The translations under genes and the position numbers were made by a program. This document shows, in pieces, positions 1 to 8,567 of a stretch of 64,000 nucleotides of DNA. Position 1 is the first letter of the stretch. The number at the start of each line of letters is the position of its first letter. The notes under the pieces are model-generated. The model made no database searches. It was not told where the DNA came from and saw only the letters and a list, made by a program, of their open reading frames with translations. Source of the DNA: Halobacterium litoreum (GTDB lineage Archaea > Halobacteriota > Halobacteria > Halobacteriales > Halobacteriaceae). Location of the stretch: NCBI RefSeq assembly GCF_021233415.1, contig NZ_CP089466.1, positions 2,418,001 to 2,482,000 on the forward strand. Direction: 5' to 3'.

Positions 1-97
1 CCGAACCCCACCGGAGGTGGGGTGACGGCGCTTTTTCCCCAAGTTTTTGCCGAGCGGGGTCGCCTTTGGCGACCCGCGCAGGGCAAAAAGTGGGTTT
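1..97. repeat. Dispersed intergenic hairpin element, copy 1
   Basis: The copy consists of an outer hairpin CCCCACC-GGA-GGTGGGG, a conserved tract GACGGCGCTTTTTCCCCAAG, and a TTTTTGC/GCAAAAA stem (about 44-50 with 83-89) that encloses a second hairpin GGGTCGCC-TTT-GGCGACCC. It lies directly 3' of the minus-strand aldehyde dehydrogenase, whose stop codon falls in the end of the element. A second copy sits at 59023-59117, with nearly identical flanks but a different, still self-complementary core. On the plus strand the hairpin followed by TTTTT looks terminator-like. The left end may continue outside the window. Confidence 0.7.
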
Positions 98-1566
98 TAG
101 AACGGGTAGTCTCGCTCCTCTCGCTGGACGCTAATCCACTTCTGCTGGGTGAACTCCTCCATGACGGCTTCGCCGTTGTAGCGGCCCATGCCGGAGTCGC
201 CGGTGCCGCCGAAGGGCATGTGGGGTTCGTCGTTGATGGGCTGGTCGTTGATGTGAATCATGCCGGTGTCGATGCGGTCGGCGATGTCGCGGGCGCGGCC
301 GGTGTCGCCGGCGTGGACGCTGCCGGAGAGGCCGTAGTCCGTGTCGTTGGCGAGTTCGACGGCTTCGTCGTCGTCGCTGAACGGGATGACGGGGGCGACG
401 GGGCCGAAGTGTTCGTTGCACGCGGCGGCCATGTCGTTGGTGGCGTCCGAGAGGACGGTAGGTTCGACGACGAGGCCGTCGTGGCCGCCGCCGGTTTCGA
501 GGGTGGCGCCGGCGTCGACCGTCTCCTCGACGTAGTCGAGAATCTGGTCGCGCTGGGATTCGTCGATAATCGGGCCGACGACGGTGTCGGGTTCGTGGGC
601 GCTCCCGGTGGGGAGCGAGGCGGCGCGTTCGGTGAGGCGTTCGACGTACTCGTCGTAGACGTCCTCGTGGACGAGGTGGCGGTTGATGGAGATGCAGATC
701 TGCCCGGAGTGGAGGAACGAACCGAAGACGCCGCCGTCGATTGCCTTGTCGAGGTCGGCGTCGTCGGTGACGACGTGGACGTTGTTCCCGCCGAGTTCCA
801 TCGCGGGGAGTGCGAGGTTCTCGGCGGCGGTGGCGGCGACCTGCCGGCCGACGCCCGTCGAGCCGGTGAACGCGACCACGTCGACTTCGTCGTGGCCGGC
901 GACGGCGTCGCCGATGTCGCTCCCGCGGCCGGTGACGACGTTGAGGACGCCCTCGGGGAGGCCGGCGGCCTCGAACAGTTTCGCGAGGAGGAGGCCGCCC
1001 GTGACGGGGGTGTTGGAGGCGGGCTTGAGGACGACGCTGTTCCCGGTGGCGATGGCGGGCGCGACGGCGCGAATCGAGAGGTTCAGCGGGAAGTTCCACG
1101 GGGAGATGACGCCGACGACGCCCTGCGGTTCGCGCACGACGATGTTCTCCTTGCCCTCGACGGTGGACTCCCGTCGGTCCCCGGACATTCGCGTGGGGAA
1201 GGAGGCGGCTTCGCCGGTGATGCCGACGGAGGTGTAGAACTCCGCGAACCCTTTCGTTCGCGTGGTTCCGGATTCGGCCGCGAGCAGGTCGAGGATGTCG
1301 TCGCGGTGTTCCTTGAGCAGGTCGCGGGCGGTTCGGACGACGCTCGCTCGCTGCTGAGGTGGTGTGTTCGCCCACTCGGTCTGGGCGTCGGCGGCGGCCT
1401 CGTAGGCGGCGTCGACGTCGTCGCTGGTGCCGGCGGGTACCTCGGTGAACTGTTCGCGCGTCGAGGGGTCGTCGACGGCGATGGTGTCGCGGTCGCCGAC
1501 CGGGACGTACTCGCCGTCGATGTACTGGGTCTGCCAGTCCGCGTCGCTGAGGTCGAGGTCGGACAT
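97..1566 (-). CDS. Aldehyde dehydrogenase (NAD(P)-dependent, ALDH superfamily)
   Basis: This 489-residue protein oxidises an aldehyde to the acid in the cytoplasm. Visible family motifs are PWNFPL (156-161), the nucleotide-binding GSTGVG (235-240), the general-base Glu in ELGGNN (E257) and the catalytic Cys in SGQICIS (C291). The C-terminal block INDQPINDEPHMPFGG resembles vanillin/benzaldehyde dehydrogenase-type members, so an aromatic or semialdehyde substrate is possible but not proven. The start at MSDLDLSDADW was chosen because a TAACATTA box lies about 27 bases upstream, as expected for a leaderless haloarchaeal mRNA. Upstream in-frame ATGs at 1608 and 1620 would add basic, GC-shadow-like residues. 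It diverges from the small ORF at 1665. Confidence 0.93.
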   Translation of the reverse strand: MSDLDLSDADWQTQYIDGEYVPVGDRDTIAVDDPSTREQFTEVPAGTSDDVDAAYEAAADAQTEWANTPPQQRASVVRTARDLLKEHRDDILDLLAAESGTTRTKGFAEFYTSVGITGEAASFPTRMSGDRRESTVEGKENIVVREPQGVVGVISPWNFPLNLSIRAVAPAIATGNSVVLKPASNTPVTGGLLLAKLFEAAGLPEGVLNVVTGRGSDIGDAVAGHDEVDVVAFTGSTGVGRQVAATAAENLALPAMELGGNNVHVVTDDADLDKAIDGGVFGSFLHSGQICISINRHLVHEDVYDEYVERLTERAASLPTGSAHEPDTVVGPIIDESQRDQILDYVEETVDAGATLETGGGHDGLVVEPTVLSDATNDMAAACNEHFGPVAPVIPFSDDDEAVELANDTDYGLSGSVHAGDTGRARDIADRIDTGMIHINDQPINDEPHMPFGGTGDSGMGRYNGEAVMEEFTQQKWISVQREERDYPF

Positions 1567-1664
1567 CACGTCGGACTTCGAGGTCCTCCGTGGTAATGTT
1601 ACTCCCATCGGAACGTTCATCCGAGTGTTGAAGCCGCGGGGTCGCGTACTCCACACCGACTGCG

Positions 1665-1943
1665 ATGGACCGCGAAGTGCTGATGTTGCACCTGCGACAG
1701 GCGTTCGGCGGGACGCCCGCGGAGCGACGCACGGTCGCGCGGGCGGCGGGCGACCTCGCGGACGCGGGGAAACTGGGAGCCGACCTCGACGCGGAGTTGA
1801 CCGCGGAGTTCGTCCTCGAACACCTCTCGGACGCCCCGAAGGGGACGCCGGCCGAGCGCTGGAACTGGTGGATGGGCGCGCTGGAAGCGTCCCACGGCGG
1901 CTACCGGCGGTTCCGCGTGACGGCGTGGGAGCGAGAGGAGTAG
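1665..1943 (+). CDS. Conserved haloarchaeal hypothetical protein, 92 aa
   Basis: A 92-residue soluble, acidic, helix-rich protein without recognised catalytic motifs. It has charged helices, a WNWWMGALEASHGGYRRFRV patch and an acidic overall charge typical of real haloarchaeal proteins. It lies between the divergent aldehyde dehydrogenase and the beta-CASP nuclease, 47 bases upstream of the latter in the same direction, so the two may be cotranscribed. Function unknown. Confidence 0.75.
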   Translation: MDREVLMLHLRQAFGGTPAERRTVARAAGDLADAGKLGADLDAELTAEFVLEHLSDAPKGTPAERWNWWMGALEASHGGYRRFRVTAWEREE

Positions 1944-1990
1944 CGACGCACCGACGCACCCAAGCGGGCGCGCCGACTACCCCGAACCGA

Positions 1991-3262
1991 ATGGACGTGC
2001 GGTTCCTCGGTGGCGCCCGCGAGGTCGGGCGGAGCGCCATCCTCGTCGACGACTCGCTGCTCTTGGACTACGGTCTGAAGAACGGGACGCCGCCCCAGTA
2101 CCCCCTCGACTCGGTGGACCCGGACGCCGTCGTCGTCAGCCACGGCCACCTCGACCACGCCGGTCTCGTGCCCGCGCTCCTCGCCGGGTCGCGTCGCCCG
2201 CCGGTCCACTGGACGCCGCCGACCCGCGACCTCGCGCGCCTGCTCGCGAAAGACACGCTGAAGATTCAGCGCGCCGAGCAGGGCCGCGGGGCGACCGAGC
2301 GCGGCGGGCGCTACGACTGTCCGTTCACCCGGACGGAGGTCGCGCGCCTCGGCGAAGTCTCCGAGACCCACGGCTACCGCGAGCCCTTCGAAGCGGCGGG
2401 CTACGAGGTGACGTTCTTCGACGCCGGCCACATCCCCGGCAGCGCCCACGTACTCGTCGACGACGGCGAGAGCCGCCTCCTCTACACCGCGGACTTCAAC
2501 ACCGAGGACCAGCGCCTGCTCGCGGGCACCACGGCGCGCCCGGACGCCGACGCCGTCGTCTGCGAGGCGACGTACGCCGACGTGACCCGCCCCGACCGCG
2601 AGACGGTCGAACGCCGGTTCGCGCAGTCCGTCCAGCAGACCGTCCACGAGGGCGGCACCGTCGTCGTCCCGGCGTTCGCCGTCGGGCGCACGCAGGAGGC
2701 GATGCTCGTCTGTGACGCCCACGGCGTCGACTGCTACGTCGACGGGATGGGCGTCGCCGTCACCGAGAGCTTCAAGCGCACCCCGGAGTTCCTCCGCGAC
2801 CCCGACGCCTTCCGGCGGGCCTGCGGCCACGCGCGCTTCGTGGACGCCGGCACGCGGGACGGCCAGCGCCGCCGCATCGCCGACAAACGCACCGCCATCG
2901 TCACCACCGCCGGAATGCTCGGCGGCGGCCCCGCGATGACCTACGTCCCCGCAATCGCGGGCAACCCACAGCACAAAATCGCGTTCACGGGCTACCAGGT
3001 CGAGGGGACGCCCGGTCGGGAACTGCTCGAAACGGGGAGCGCGGAAATCGACGGCCGCCACCTCCGGGTCGCCGCGCAGGTCGAGAGCCACGACTTCTCC
3101 GCGCACGCCGACCGCGACGGCCTCCGCGAATTCCTCGACGCCTACCGCGGGAGCGAGGTGTTCGTGAACCACGGCGACCGCTGCGCGGATTTCGCCGAGG
3201 AACTCCGCGCGGACGGCTTCGACGCGAGCGCGCCCGCACTCGGCGACGAACTGTCTATTTAG
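1991..3262 (+). CDS. Beta-CASP metallo-beta-lactamase RNase (aCPSF2-like)
   Basis: A 423-residue zinc-dependent nuclease of the archaeal CPSF/RNase J superfamily, presumably acting in RNA processing or decay. The metallo-beta-lactamase signature HGHLDH is at residues 51-56, followed by DAGHIPGSAHV and the metal ligand in TADFNTED. The beta-CASP part has VVVPAFAVGRTQEAM, GMLGGGPA and the terminal His motif in SHDFSAHAD. There are no N-terminal KH domains, so it matches the shorter KH-less aCPSF2-type class rather than aCPSF1. The start MDVRFLGGAREVG aligns with the usual first beta strand of the fold; in-frame sequence upstream is Arg-rich shadow. Confidence 0.88.
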   Translation: MDVRFLGGAREVGRSAILVDDSLLLDYGLKNGTPPQYPLDSVDPDAVVVSHGHLDHAGLVPALLAGSRRPPVHWTPPTRDLARLLAKDTLKIQRAEQGRGATERGGRYDCPFTRTEVARLGEVSETHGYREPFEAAGYEVTFFDAGHIPGSAHVLVDDGESRLLYTADFNTEDQRLLAGTTARPDADAVVCEATYADVTRPDRETVERRFAQSVQQTVHEGGTVVVPAFAVGRTQEAMLVCDAHGVDCYVDGMGVAVTESFKRTPEFLRDPDAFRRACGHARFVDAGTRDGQRRRIADKRTAIVTTAGMLGGGPAMTYVPAIAGNPQHKIAFTGYQVEGTPGRELLETGSAEIDGRHLRVAAQVESHDFSAHADRDGLREFLDAYRGSEVFVNHGDRCADFAEELRADGFDASAPALGDELSI

Positions 3263-3316
3263 CGCGCCGTGGTACTCACCCACACAGGTAATTGCGTCGC
3301 GGACCTATCTGTGGAC

Positions 3317-3703
3317 ATGACGGACCTCTCGGCCACCGAGCGCGACGCGCTCCACGAACTCCAACTCGGCGTCGAACACGTCTACCGCGCGTACGGCAGT
3401 CTGCTCGGGTTCCACCACAGCCTCGGGCGCGGCATGGACCACCTGAACGAGGCCGAACACCTCCTCCGGGAGTCTGGTCACGACGCGTACGCCGACGAAC
3501 TCCGGGACCGCCACCTGCCCGCGGGCGCGGTCGGCGACCGGTGGAGTTACGAACTCGTCGAGGAGTTCCGGCACGGCCTGCTCGCCGCCGTCAGCGACTT
3601 CGAGAACGACCTCCGCGAGGACGTCGCCGGCGGCGAAGAACACGTCGCCGAGCGCGAACAGCGACGCGAGTGGCGGCGGCGCGCGCAGAACGCCGACGAG
3701 TAA
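3317..3703 (+). CDS. Conserved haloarchaeal helical protein, 128 aa
   Basis: A 128-residue acidic protein, mostly alpha-helical by inspection, starting MTDLSATERDALHELQ. It has a GFHHSLGRGMDHLNEAEHLL stretch and a charged coiled-coil-like C-terminus (EREQRREWRRRAQ). No transmembrane segment or catalytic motif is visible. It follows the beta-CASP nuclease by 54 bases in the same direction and faces the small minus-strand gene at 3704 with no gap. Function is not recognised. The ATG at 3317 is preferred over an in-frame start at 3269 because the extension has a different, unlike-protein composition. Confidence 0.75.
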   Translation: MTDLSATERDALHELQLGVEHVYRAYGSLLGFHHSLGRGMDHLNEAEHLLRESGHDAYADELRDRHLPAGAVGDRWSYELVEEFRHGLLAAVSDFENDLREDVAGGEEHVAEREQRREWRRRAQNADE

Positions 3704-3967
3704 TCAGTCCTCAACGCGGTCGGCGTACGTTTCGAGTTCCTCGGCGAGCGCACGCGCGTCGGCCGCGGAGAGGCGGACGCGGTCGGCGTGGGGCGGCGCT
3801 CGGTCGGTCGCGGCGTCGTCGAGTTCGAGTTCCACGAGCACGTCGCCGCCGCCGGCTGCGACGTTCAGGACGGCGGGCGCGTCCTCACTCCAGCCGTGGC
3901 CCTCGCGTTCGCCGTCGAGGAGGGTGAACGTCGTGTACGCGTTCACGCCGACGACGCGGTCGGCCAC
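3704..3967 (-). CDS. DUF6360-type haloarchaeal protein
   Basis: An 87-residue protein beginning MADRVVGVNAYTTFTLLDG. This matches my memory of the haloarchaeal DUF6360 family (N-terminal VNAYTTF motif, then alternating strand residues and a C-terminal LSAADARALAEELETYA helix). No enzymatic motif is visible. It lies 2 bases downstream of the siroheme reductase on the same strand, so it is probably cotranscribed with it, although the family is widespread and not tied to nitrogen assimilation. Confidence 0.8.
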   Translation of the reverse strand: MADRVVGVNAYTTFTLLDGEREGHGWSEDAPAVLNVAAGGGDVLVELELDDAATDRAPPHADRVRLSAADARALAEELETYADRVED

Positions 3968-3969
3968 CG

Positions 3970-5730
3970 TCAGTCACCCCCCGGAATCGGCTCGCCGTTG
4001 CCGTCCGTCGGCGCGGGGCTGGCGGCCATCTCGTCGTCGTCGGCGTACGGGTACCACGTCAGTTTCGTGTTGTGCATGTAGGGGTCGTCGTAGTCCGTCT
4101 CCTCGGGGTCCGCGAGGTTACGGAGCGCTTCCTCGTCCTGCCGCGCGACGAACTCGCGGAACGACTCCCCGCCCTCGCGCTCGTCGGCGAACGCCGAGAG
4201 GAGGTTCGCGACGTACCCCGGCACCTCGTCGGCGGGCACGCGCATCTCCACCCAGTCCGCGAACCGCGGATTCTCGCCGAGACCGCCGCCCAGTCCCACG
4301 TCGAAGGCCTCGACCGCCTCGCCGTCCTTCCGGGTCTTCATCCCGCGCAGGCTCACGTCCGCAATCTGGGGCTGAGCGCAGGACGCCGTGCACCCGGAGA
4401 GGTGAATGTGGAAGTCCGTCACGCCGTCGGGCACGTCGACGTTCGCCTTCAGCCAGCGCGCGTACCGCACCTGCCGGTTCTTCGTCTCCACGATGGACAG
4501 CGAGCAGAACTCCGTCCCCGTACAGGCGATGGAACCCCGAAGGAACGGGTGGGGGTCCGGCGAGTAGTCGTCGAGCAGGTCGGCCGCGAGGAAGTCGTCC
4601 AGGGCGTCCTCGGGCACGTCGGTGACAATGACGTTCTGTCGCTGCGTGAGACGCACCTCCCCGGAGCCGTGCTCGTCGGCGAGGTCCGCGAGCGCGAACA
4701 CGTCCTCGACGCCCATCCGCCCGACGAGGACGTTCAGGCCGACGTAGTAGTCGCCGTTCGGTTGCTCGTGGACGCCGACGTGGTCGCCGTGCTCGCCCGT
4801 CCCGGCGTTGTACGTGTACGACTCGCGGAGGTCGTCGCCGGCGGTTTCGAGGTCCCAGTCGACGTACTCCTCCTGTAAGACCGACCGCACTTTCTCGGCG
4901 CCCCACTCGTCTACGAGGAACTTCATGCGCGCGCTGTACCGGTCCTCCCGGTCGCCGTGGTCGTCGAACAGCGACGAAATCGCGCCCGCCACGTCGGTCA
5001 CGCGCTCCTCGGGCACCCAGACGTCCACATCGCGCGCGAACCGCGGTTCCTTCCGCGCGAGGCCGCCGCCGACGCGGACGTTGAACCCGAGTTCGCCGTC
5101 CTTCTCGGCCGGCTCGAACGCGAGGTCGTTGATGTCTCCCTGCCCACAGCCCTGGTCGCAGCCCGTGACCGACACCTTCCACTTCCGCGGGAGGTTCGCG
5201 TGCTCATCGTCGCCCTTGAACGTCTCGTGGAGTTCCTTCGCAATGGGCCACGCGTCCACGTGCTCGTGGGTGTCCTTCCCCGCGACCGGACACCCGACGA
5301 CGTTTCGCCACGAGTCGCCACACGCCTGCTGGGTCGTCAAGCCGTTCGCTTCCAGTTTCTCGAAGATGGCGGGCACGTCTTCGAGTGTTATCCAATGGAG
5401 TTGGATGGACTGCCGGGTAGTCCAGTCGCAGTACGCCGCGCCGAACTCCGGATTCTCGACGGGCCCCCGCGCGTACTCGTCGGCCACCTCGGCGACCGTC
5501 CGCAGTTGGCCGGGTTCGAGGACGCCGTTCGGCGTCCCGACTCGCATCATGAAGTACGACTCCTGGCCCTTCCGCTGGTGGTACAATCCCCACCACTTGA
5601 ACCGCTCGAACCACGCGTCCCGCTCGTCGTCCGGGATGGCGTCCCACCCCGCCTCAGCGAACTCGAAGAGGTGGTCGCGTATCTCCTCGCCGTACACCTC
5701 GTCCTTCCAGCGCTCCACGTCCGTCGGCAT
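3970..5730 (-). CDS. nirA: Siroheme/4Fe-4S nitrite or sulfite reductase
   Basis: A 586-residue ferredoxin-dependent reductase with the duplicated ferredoxin-like/siroheme architecture. The cluster ligands are C403-x5-C409 (ACTGTEFCS) and C447-x3-C451 (SGCTASCAQPQ), and the first half carries the paralogous TGCDQGCGQGD at 190-199. The family performs six-electron reduction of nitrite to ammonia or sulfite to sulfide. Haloarchaeal members are usually annotated as assimilatory ferredoxin-nitrite reductase, but no nitrate reductase or transporter gene is adjacent here, so the substrate stays open. The start is MPTDVERWKDEVYG; an in-frame ATG 10 codons upstream is less typical. Confidence 0.88.
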   Translation of the reverse strand: MPTDVERWKDEVYGEEIRDHLFEFAEAGWDAIPDDERDAWFERFKWWGLYHQRKGQESYFMMRVGTPNGVLEPGQLRTVAEVADEYARGPVENPEFGAAYCDWTTRQSIQLHWITLEDVPAIFEKLEANGLTTQQACGDSWRNVVGCPVAGKDTHEHVDAWPIAKELHETFKGDDEHANLPRKWKVSVTGCDQGCGQGDINDLAFEPAEKDGELGFNVRVGGGLARKEPRFARDVDVWVPEERVTDVAGAISSLFDDHGDREDRYSARMKFLVDEWGAEKVRSVLQEEYVDWDLETAGDDLRESYTYNAGTGEHGDHVGVHEQPNGDYYVGLNVLVGRMGVEDVFALADLADEHGSGEVRLTQRQNVIVTDVPEDALDDFLAADLLDDYSPDPHPFLRGSIACTGTEFCSLSIVETKNRQVRYARWLKANVDVPDGVTDFHIHLSGCTASCAQPQIADVSLRGMKTRKDGEAVEAFDVGLGGGLGENPRFADWVEMRVPADEVPGYVANLLSAFADEREGGESFREFVARQDEEALRNLADPEETDYDDPYMHNTKLTWYPYADDDEMAASPAPTDGNGEPIPGGD

Positions 5731-5773
5731 ACCCACACACTCGACACTCGGACTTACCAAGCCGCGCTTGCCG

Positions 5774-6103
5774 TCAAGAGTCCCCGCGGCGACCCGAAAC
5801 GGGCGAGCGTTGCCGCGACCGGCGAAGCCCCGTCGTCGGCTCGAACCCCGCGTCGGTCACCCGGCCCACGGCCACCCACGGCGTCGTCCCAGCCGCCCCG
5901 CACTCAACGCAGTGTCCGCGCGCCCGCGCCTCCACGCGCCGGCCGTCCACGCCCACGTCCACGAACGCCTCCGCGACGACCCACGCAACGGCACACGAGC
6001 AGAAGCCGCCAGCGACCGGCCACACCTCACTGGCGCCCACCTCGCGGCGGTCGTTCACGCTCACCCACGCGGCGTCGTCCAACAACCGCAGTCGCGTCAC
6101 CAT
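5774..6103 (-). CDS. Small Cys-containing haloarchaeal hypothetical protein
   Basis: A 109-residue protein starting MVTRLRLLDDAAW. It has two Cys pairs, FCSCAVAW and HCVECGA, that could bind one zinc ion, and an Arg/Ser-rich C-terminus. It ends 43 bases before the siroheme reductase start on the same strand, so it could be the first gene of that transcript. The window between it and the divergent gene at 6258 is 154 bases. The last 25 residues have shadow-like composition, so the exact biological 3' end is uncertain. No function recognised. Confidence 0.55.
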   Translation of the reverse strand: MVTRLRLLDDAAWVSVNDRREVGASEVWPVAGGFCSCAVAWVVAEAFVDVGVDGRRVEARARGHCVECGAAGTTPWVAVGRVTDAGFEPTTGLRRSRQRSPVSGRRGDS

Positions 6104-6257
6104 ACTCCCGATTCGGACCGGCGTGCCCTGTCCCCGTCGGCGCTGGCAACGCCCGCCACTCGTCGCCGACACCGTCAAGACTCGCCCCTACCCGGCAGTG
6201 CTGGCGGGCGTTGCGGGCGAAGCGACGGTTATGCGTCTCCCCTCGCTACGACTCCCC

Positions 6258-6347
6258 ATGTCCGACTCACCGCGCGGCCGCCGGCAACACGCCTCCGCCG
6301 ACGCCGCCCCAGAACTGTTCACCGCCGAGGAGGGCGACGACGAGTGA
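6258..6347 (+). CDS. Small leaderless ORF, 29 aa, upstream half of an overlapping pair
   Basis: A 29-codon ORF beginning MSDSPRGRRQHAS and ending in an acidic AAPELFTAEEGDDE. A GGTTATGC box about 27 bases before the ATG fits a leaderless start. The stop TGA overlaps the GTG start of the next ORF (GTGA), so translation would be coupled. The two peptides may be parts of one protein in relatives; a single -1 shift would join them. Function unknown. Confidence 0.45.
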   Translation: MSDSPRGRRQHASADAAPELFTAEEGDDE

Positions 6348-6481
6348 CCGACGCCAGCGAGACGCGCCCGGACGCAGACGACGACCGAGACGACGCCCAC
6401 CTCGACGGCGTCGAACCCGGCGCCGGCTGCGCCGAAATCTGGGAACACCTCTCGGAACGCCGCGAACGCGAGGAGGAATAG
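6344..6481 (+). CDS. Small haloarchaeal protein with GCAEIWEHLSERR motif
   Basis: A 45-residue ORF with a GTG start overlapping the previous stop by 4 bases. It is very acidic (DADDDRDDAHLDGVEPG) and ends in a strongly protein-like segment, GCAEIWEHLSERRERE. I recall this motif as recurrent at the ends of small haloarchaeal proteins. It sits 32 bases upstream of the 6514 gene in the same direction. Function unknown. Confidence 0.6.
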   Translation: MTDASETRPDADDDRDDAHLDGVEPGAGCAEIWEHLSERREREEE

Positions 6482-6513
6482 GTGTTTTACGCGCCACCCC
6501 GTTACAGTACGGC

Positions 6514-7170
6514 ATGACTCACGACGACGGCCGGCCGCCCACAGACCGCGACTCCCCGGTCGGCCAGCCGGTCGTCCGCGGCGACGAACGCGTCACCGGC
6601 GACCACAGCCGCGACGCCGTCGCCTTCGACCCCGACGACCCGGAGAGCGCCGCTGACGCCGCCGCCACCGTCGCCGCGTTCGCGAACGGCGACCTCGACG
6701 ACACCCACGTCCACATGCTCCGCGGCGCCGCCGCCTGCGCCGCGCTCGTGCGCGCCGAACACTCCTACAAAGCCGCCGCCGAACGCGCCGGCGACGGCGT
6801 CGGCGTCTCCTTCATCCGGAAATGGGCGCGCGTCCACGACCTCCCGCGGCCCATCCGCCAGCGCGTCGCCCGCGGCGACATCCCGCCGTCGGCCGCCAAA
6901 CACATCGCGCGCGTCGACGGCGACGGCCGCTACCTGCTCGCGTGGGCCGCCATCGACCACGACCTCACCGTCCGCGACGTGCGCGCCGCCGCCAGCGCGG
7001 TCGGCGACGGCACCGACCCCGTGGACGCGCTCCGCGACCTCGAGGTCACTCCGGGCGAACTCGACGTGGCGCTCCCGCTGGACGTCTACCGCGACCTCAG
7101 ACAGCACGCCACCGCCGCCGACGAACCCATCGACGACGTCGTCGCCGACGCGCTCCGCGACTACCTCTGA
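6514..7170 (+). CDS. ParB-like HTH protein (probable DUF7119 family)
   Basis: A 218-residue haloarchaeal protein. The middle part resembles the helix-turn-helix region of ParB/Spo0J proteins: RKWARVHDLPRPIRQRV, then GDIPPSAAKHIARV, then a long helical LLAWAAIDHDLTVRDVRAA. The N-terminal 50 residues are acidic and low complexity. The C-terminus (LPLDVYRDLRQHATAADEP...VADALRDYL) looks ribbon-helix-helix-like. It therefore probably binds DNA, but no partition locus or parA gene is near. A TTTTAC box at 6485-6490 lies about 27 bases before the ATG. The 3' end overlaps the convergent M20 peptidase gene by 10 bases. Confidence 0.8.
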   Translation: MTHDDGRPPTDRDSPVGQPVVRGDERVTGDHSRDAVAFDPDDPESAADAAATVAAFANGDLDDTHVHMLRGAAACAALVRAEHSYKAAAERAGDGVGVSFIRKWARVHDLPRPIRQRVARGDIPPSAAKHIARVDGDGRYLLAWAAIDHDLTVRDVRAAASAVGDGTDPVDALRDLEVTPGELDVALPLDVYRDLRQHATAADEPIDDVVADALRDYL

Positions 7171-8402
7171 CCCCCCGCCTCGAAAAACGCCCGGACCGCG
7201 TCCGCGAACACGTCCACCGCCGTCTCGACCTCCCGGAAGTCGATCGTCTCGTCCGGGAAGTGCGCCTGCTCGATGCTCCCCGGCCCCACGATGACCGCCG
7301 GAATCCCCGCCTCGACGTAGTGCCGGGCGTCCGCACCGTACGTCACACCACGCGGGTCAGTGTCCTCGACGCCGTTCTCGGCGAGCGCGCGCCGGACCGC
7401 ACGCACCACCGGCTCGTCGGGGTCGATTTCCGACGGCTCGAACTGCACGGAGAACCGCTCGAAGTCGGGCGGATGCTCGCGCAACCACTCGTTTTCCGCC
7501 ACCACCTCGGCGAGACGCTCGTCGAACTCCCGCTCGACCCCGGCGACGGTCTCCCCCGGCGCGACGCCGATGCGCCACTCCGCGGTCAACGACGCCGGCA
7601 CCGTCGACGCCCACTCGCCCGCCTCCACAGTCCCACAGACCACGGGCCACTTCGTCGGAAACCCCTCGTACAGCGGGTGGGTGACGCGCTCCTCGCGGGC
7701 CGCCGCCAGCTCCTCGAACGCCTCCCGCACCCGGTCGAAGTGCGGGAGCACCGACTCCCCGCGCCACGGCGTCGCCGCGTGCGACGACCGCCCACGGAGC
7801 GTCAACCGCTTCATCAGACTCCCCTCCGACGCGACGACAGGCGTCAACTCCGTCGGCTCCGCCACGATTGCCGCGTCCCGGGCGAACGGGAACGGGCTGT
7901 CCAGCGCGGACGACGCCGCGCCCACGCCGCCCTCCTCCTCGCCGACCACGCACTCCACGACCACTCGACCGTCCAAATCGTCCGCGTCCGCGAGCCGCCT
8001 CGCCGCGAACACGCACGCCGCCACCCCCGACTTCATATCCGCCGCGCCGCGCGCGGTCAACTCGTCCCCGTCCCACGTCGCCTCGAACGGCGACGACGAC
8101 CACGCACTCTCGTCGGCCGGCACCACGTCCACGTGCCCGTTCAACACCACAGTCGGCCCCGCGTCCGGGTCGCCGAGTTCCACGACGCCCGCCACGCTCG
8201 GCCTGCCCTCAGTATCGATTTCACTCGGGTCGTCCGGGAACGACGGGTGGTCCGCGAGCACCGACGCGTCTGCAGTCCACTCGTACGTCTCGAAGCCGAA
8301 ATCCTCGAATCGCTCGCGAACCCACGCCGCCAGTTCGGCCTCCCGACCGGCCGTCGACTCGAAGGACACGAGGCGGGACGCGAACTCCCGTAACGCTTCC
8401 AT
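7161..8402 (-). CDS. M20 family metallopeptidase (ArgE/DapE/carboxypeptidase-like)
   Basis: A 413-residue zinc hydrolase of the ArgE/DapE/CPG2 family. The first metal ligands are in VVLNGHVDVVPADES, the bridging Asp in GAADMKSG, and the catalytic Glu pair in VVGEEEGGVGA; the dimerisation domain contains RGRSSHAATPW and the last His is in GADARHY. Substrates in this family include N-acetylornithine, succinyl-diaminopimelate and dipeptides. No arg or dap genes are adjacent, so the substrate cannot be assigned. The start MEALREFASRLV is supported by a CTTAGG box about 27 bases upstream. It converges with the ParB-like gene with a 10-base overlap. Confidence 0.9.
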   Translation of the reverse strand: MEALREFASRLVSFESTAGREAELAAWVRERFEDFGFETYEWTADASVLADHPSFPDDPSEIDTEGRPSVAGVVELGDPDAGPTVVLNGHVDVVPADESAWSSSPFEATWDGDELTARGAADMKSGVAACVFAARRLADADDLDGRVVVECVVGEEEGGVGAASSALDSPFPFARDAAIVAEPTELTPVVASEGSLMKRLTLRGRSSHAATPWRGESVLPHFDRVREAFEELAAAREERVTHPLYEGFPTKWPVVCGTVEAGEWASTVPASLTAEWRIGVAPGETVAGVEREFDERLAEVVAENEWLREHPPDFERFSVQFEPSEIDPDEPVVRAVRRALAENGVEDTDPRGVTYGADARHYVEAGIPAVIVGPGSIEQAHFPDETIDFREVETAVDVFADAVRAFFEAGGQR

Positions 8403-8493
8403 ACCAAAACCGACCACCGACGCCCGCCTAAGCGTTCCGGGCCGCCGCGAGGATGGTAAACGTTTAACCGCGCGACCACCGAGGTGAAACCGA

Positions 8494-8567
<74 letters not shown>

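Noticed and set aside
97-2040. Extended start of the aldehyde dehydrogenase at 2040
   Set aside because: The first 158 codons are Arg/Pro-rich shadow of two opposite-strand genes; the leaderless signal supports 1566.
6514-7170. Chromosome/plasmid partition locus because of the ParB-like HTH
   Set aside because: No parA, no parS-like palindromes and no replication gene nearby; the match is limited to the HTH region.
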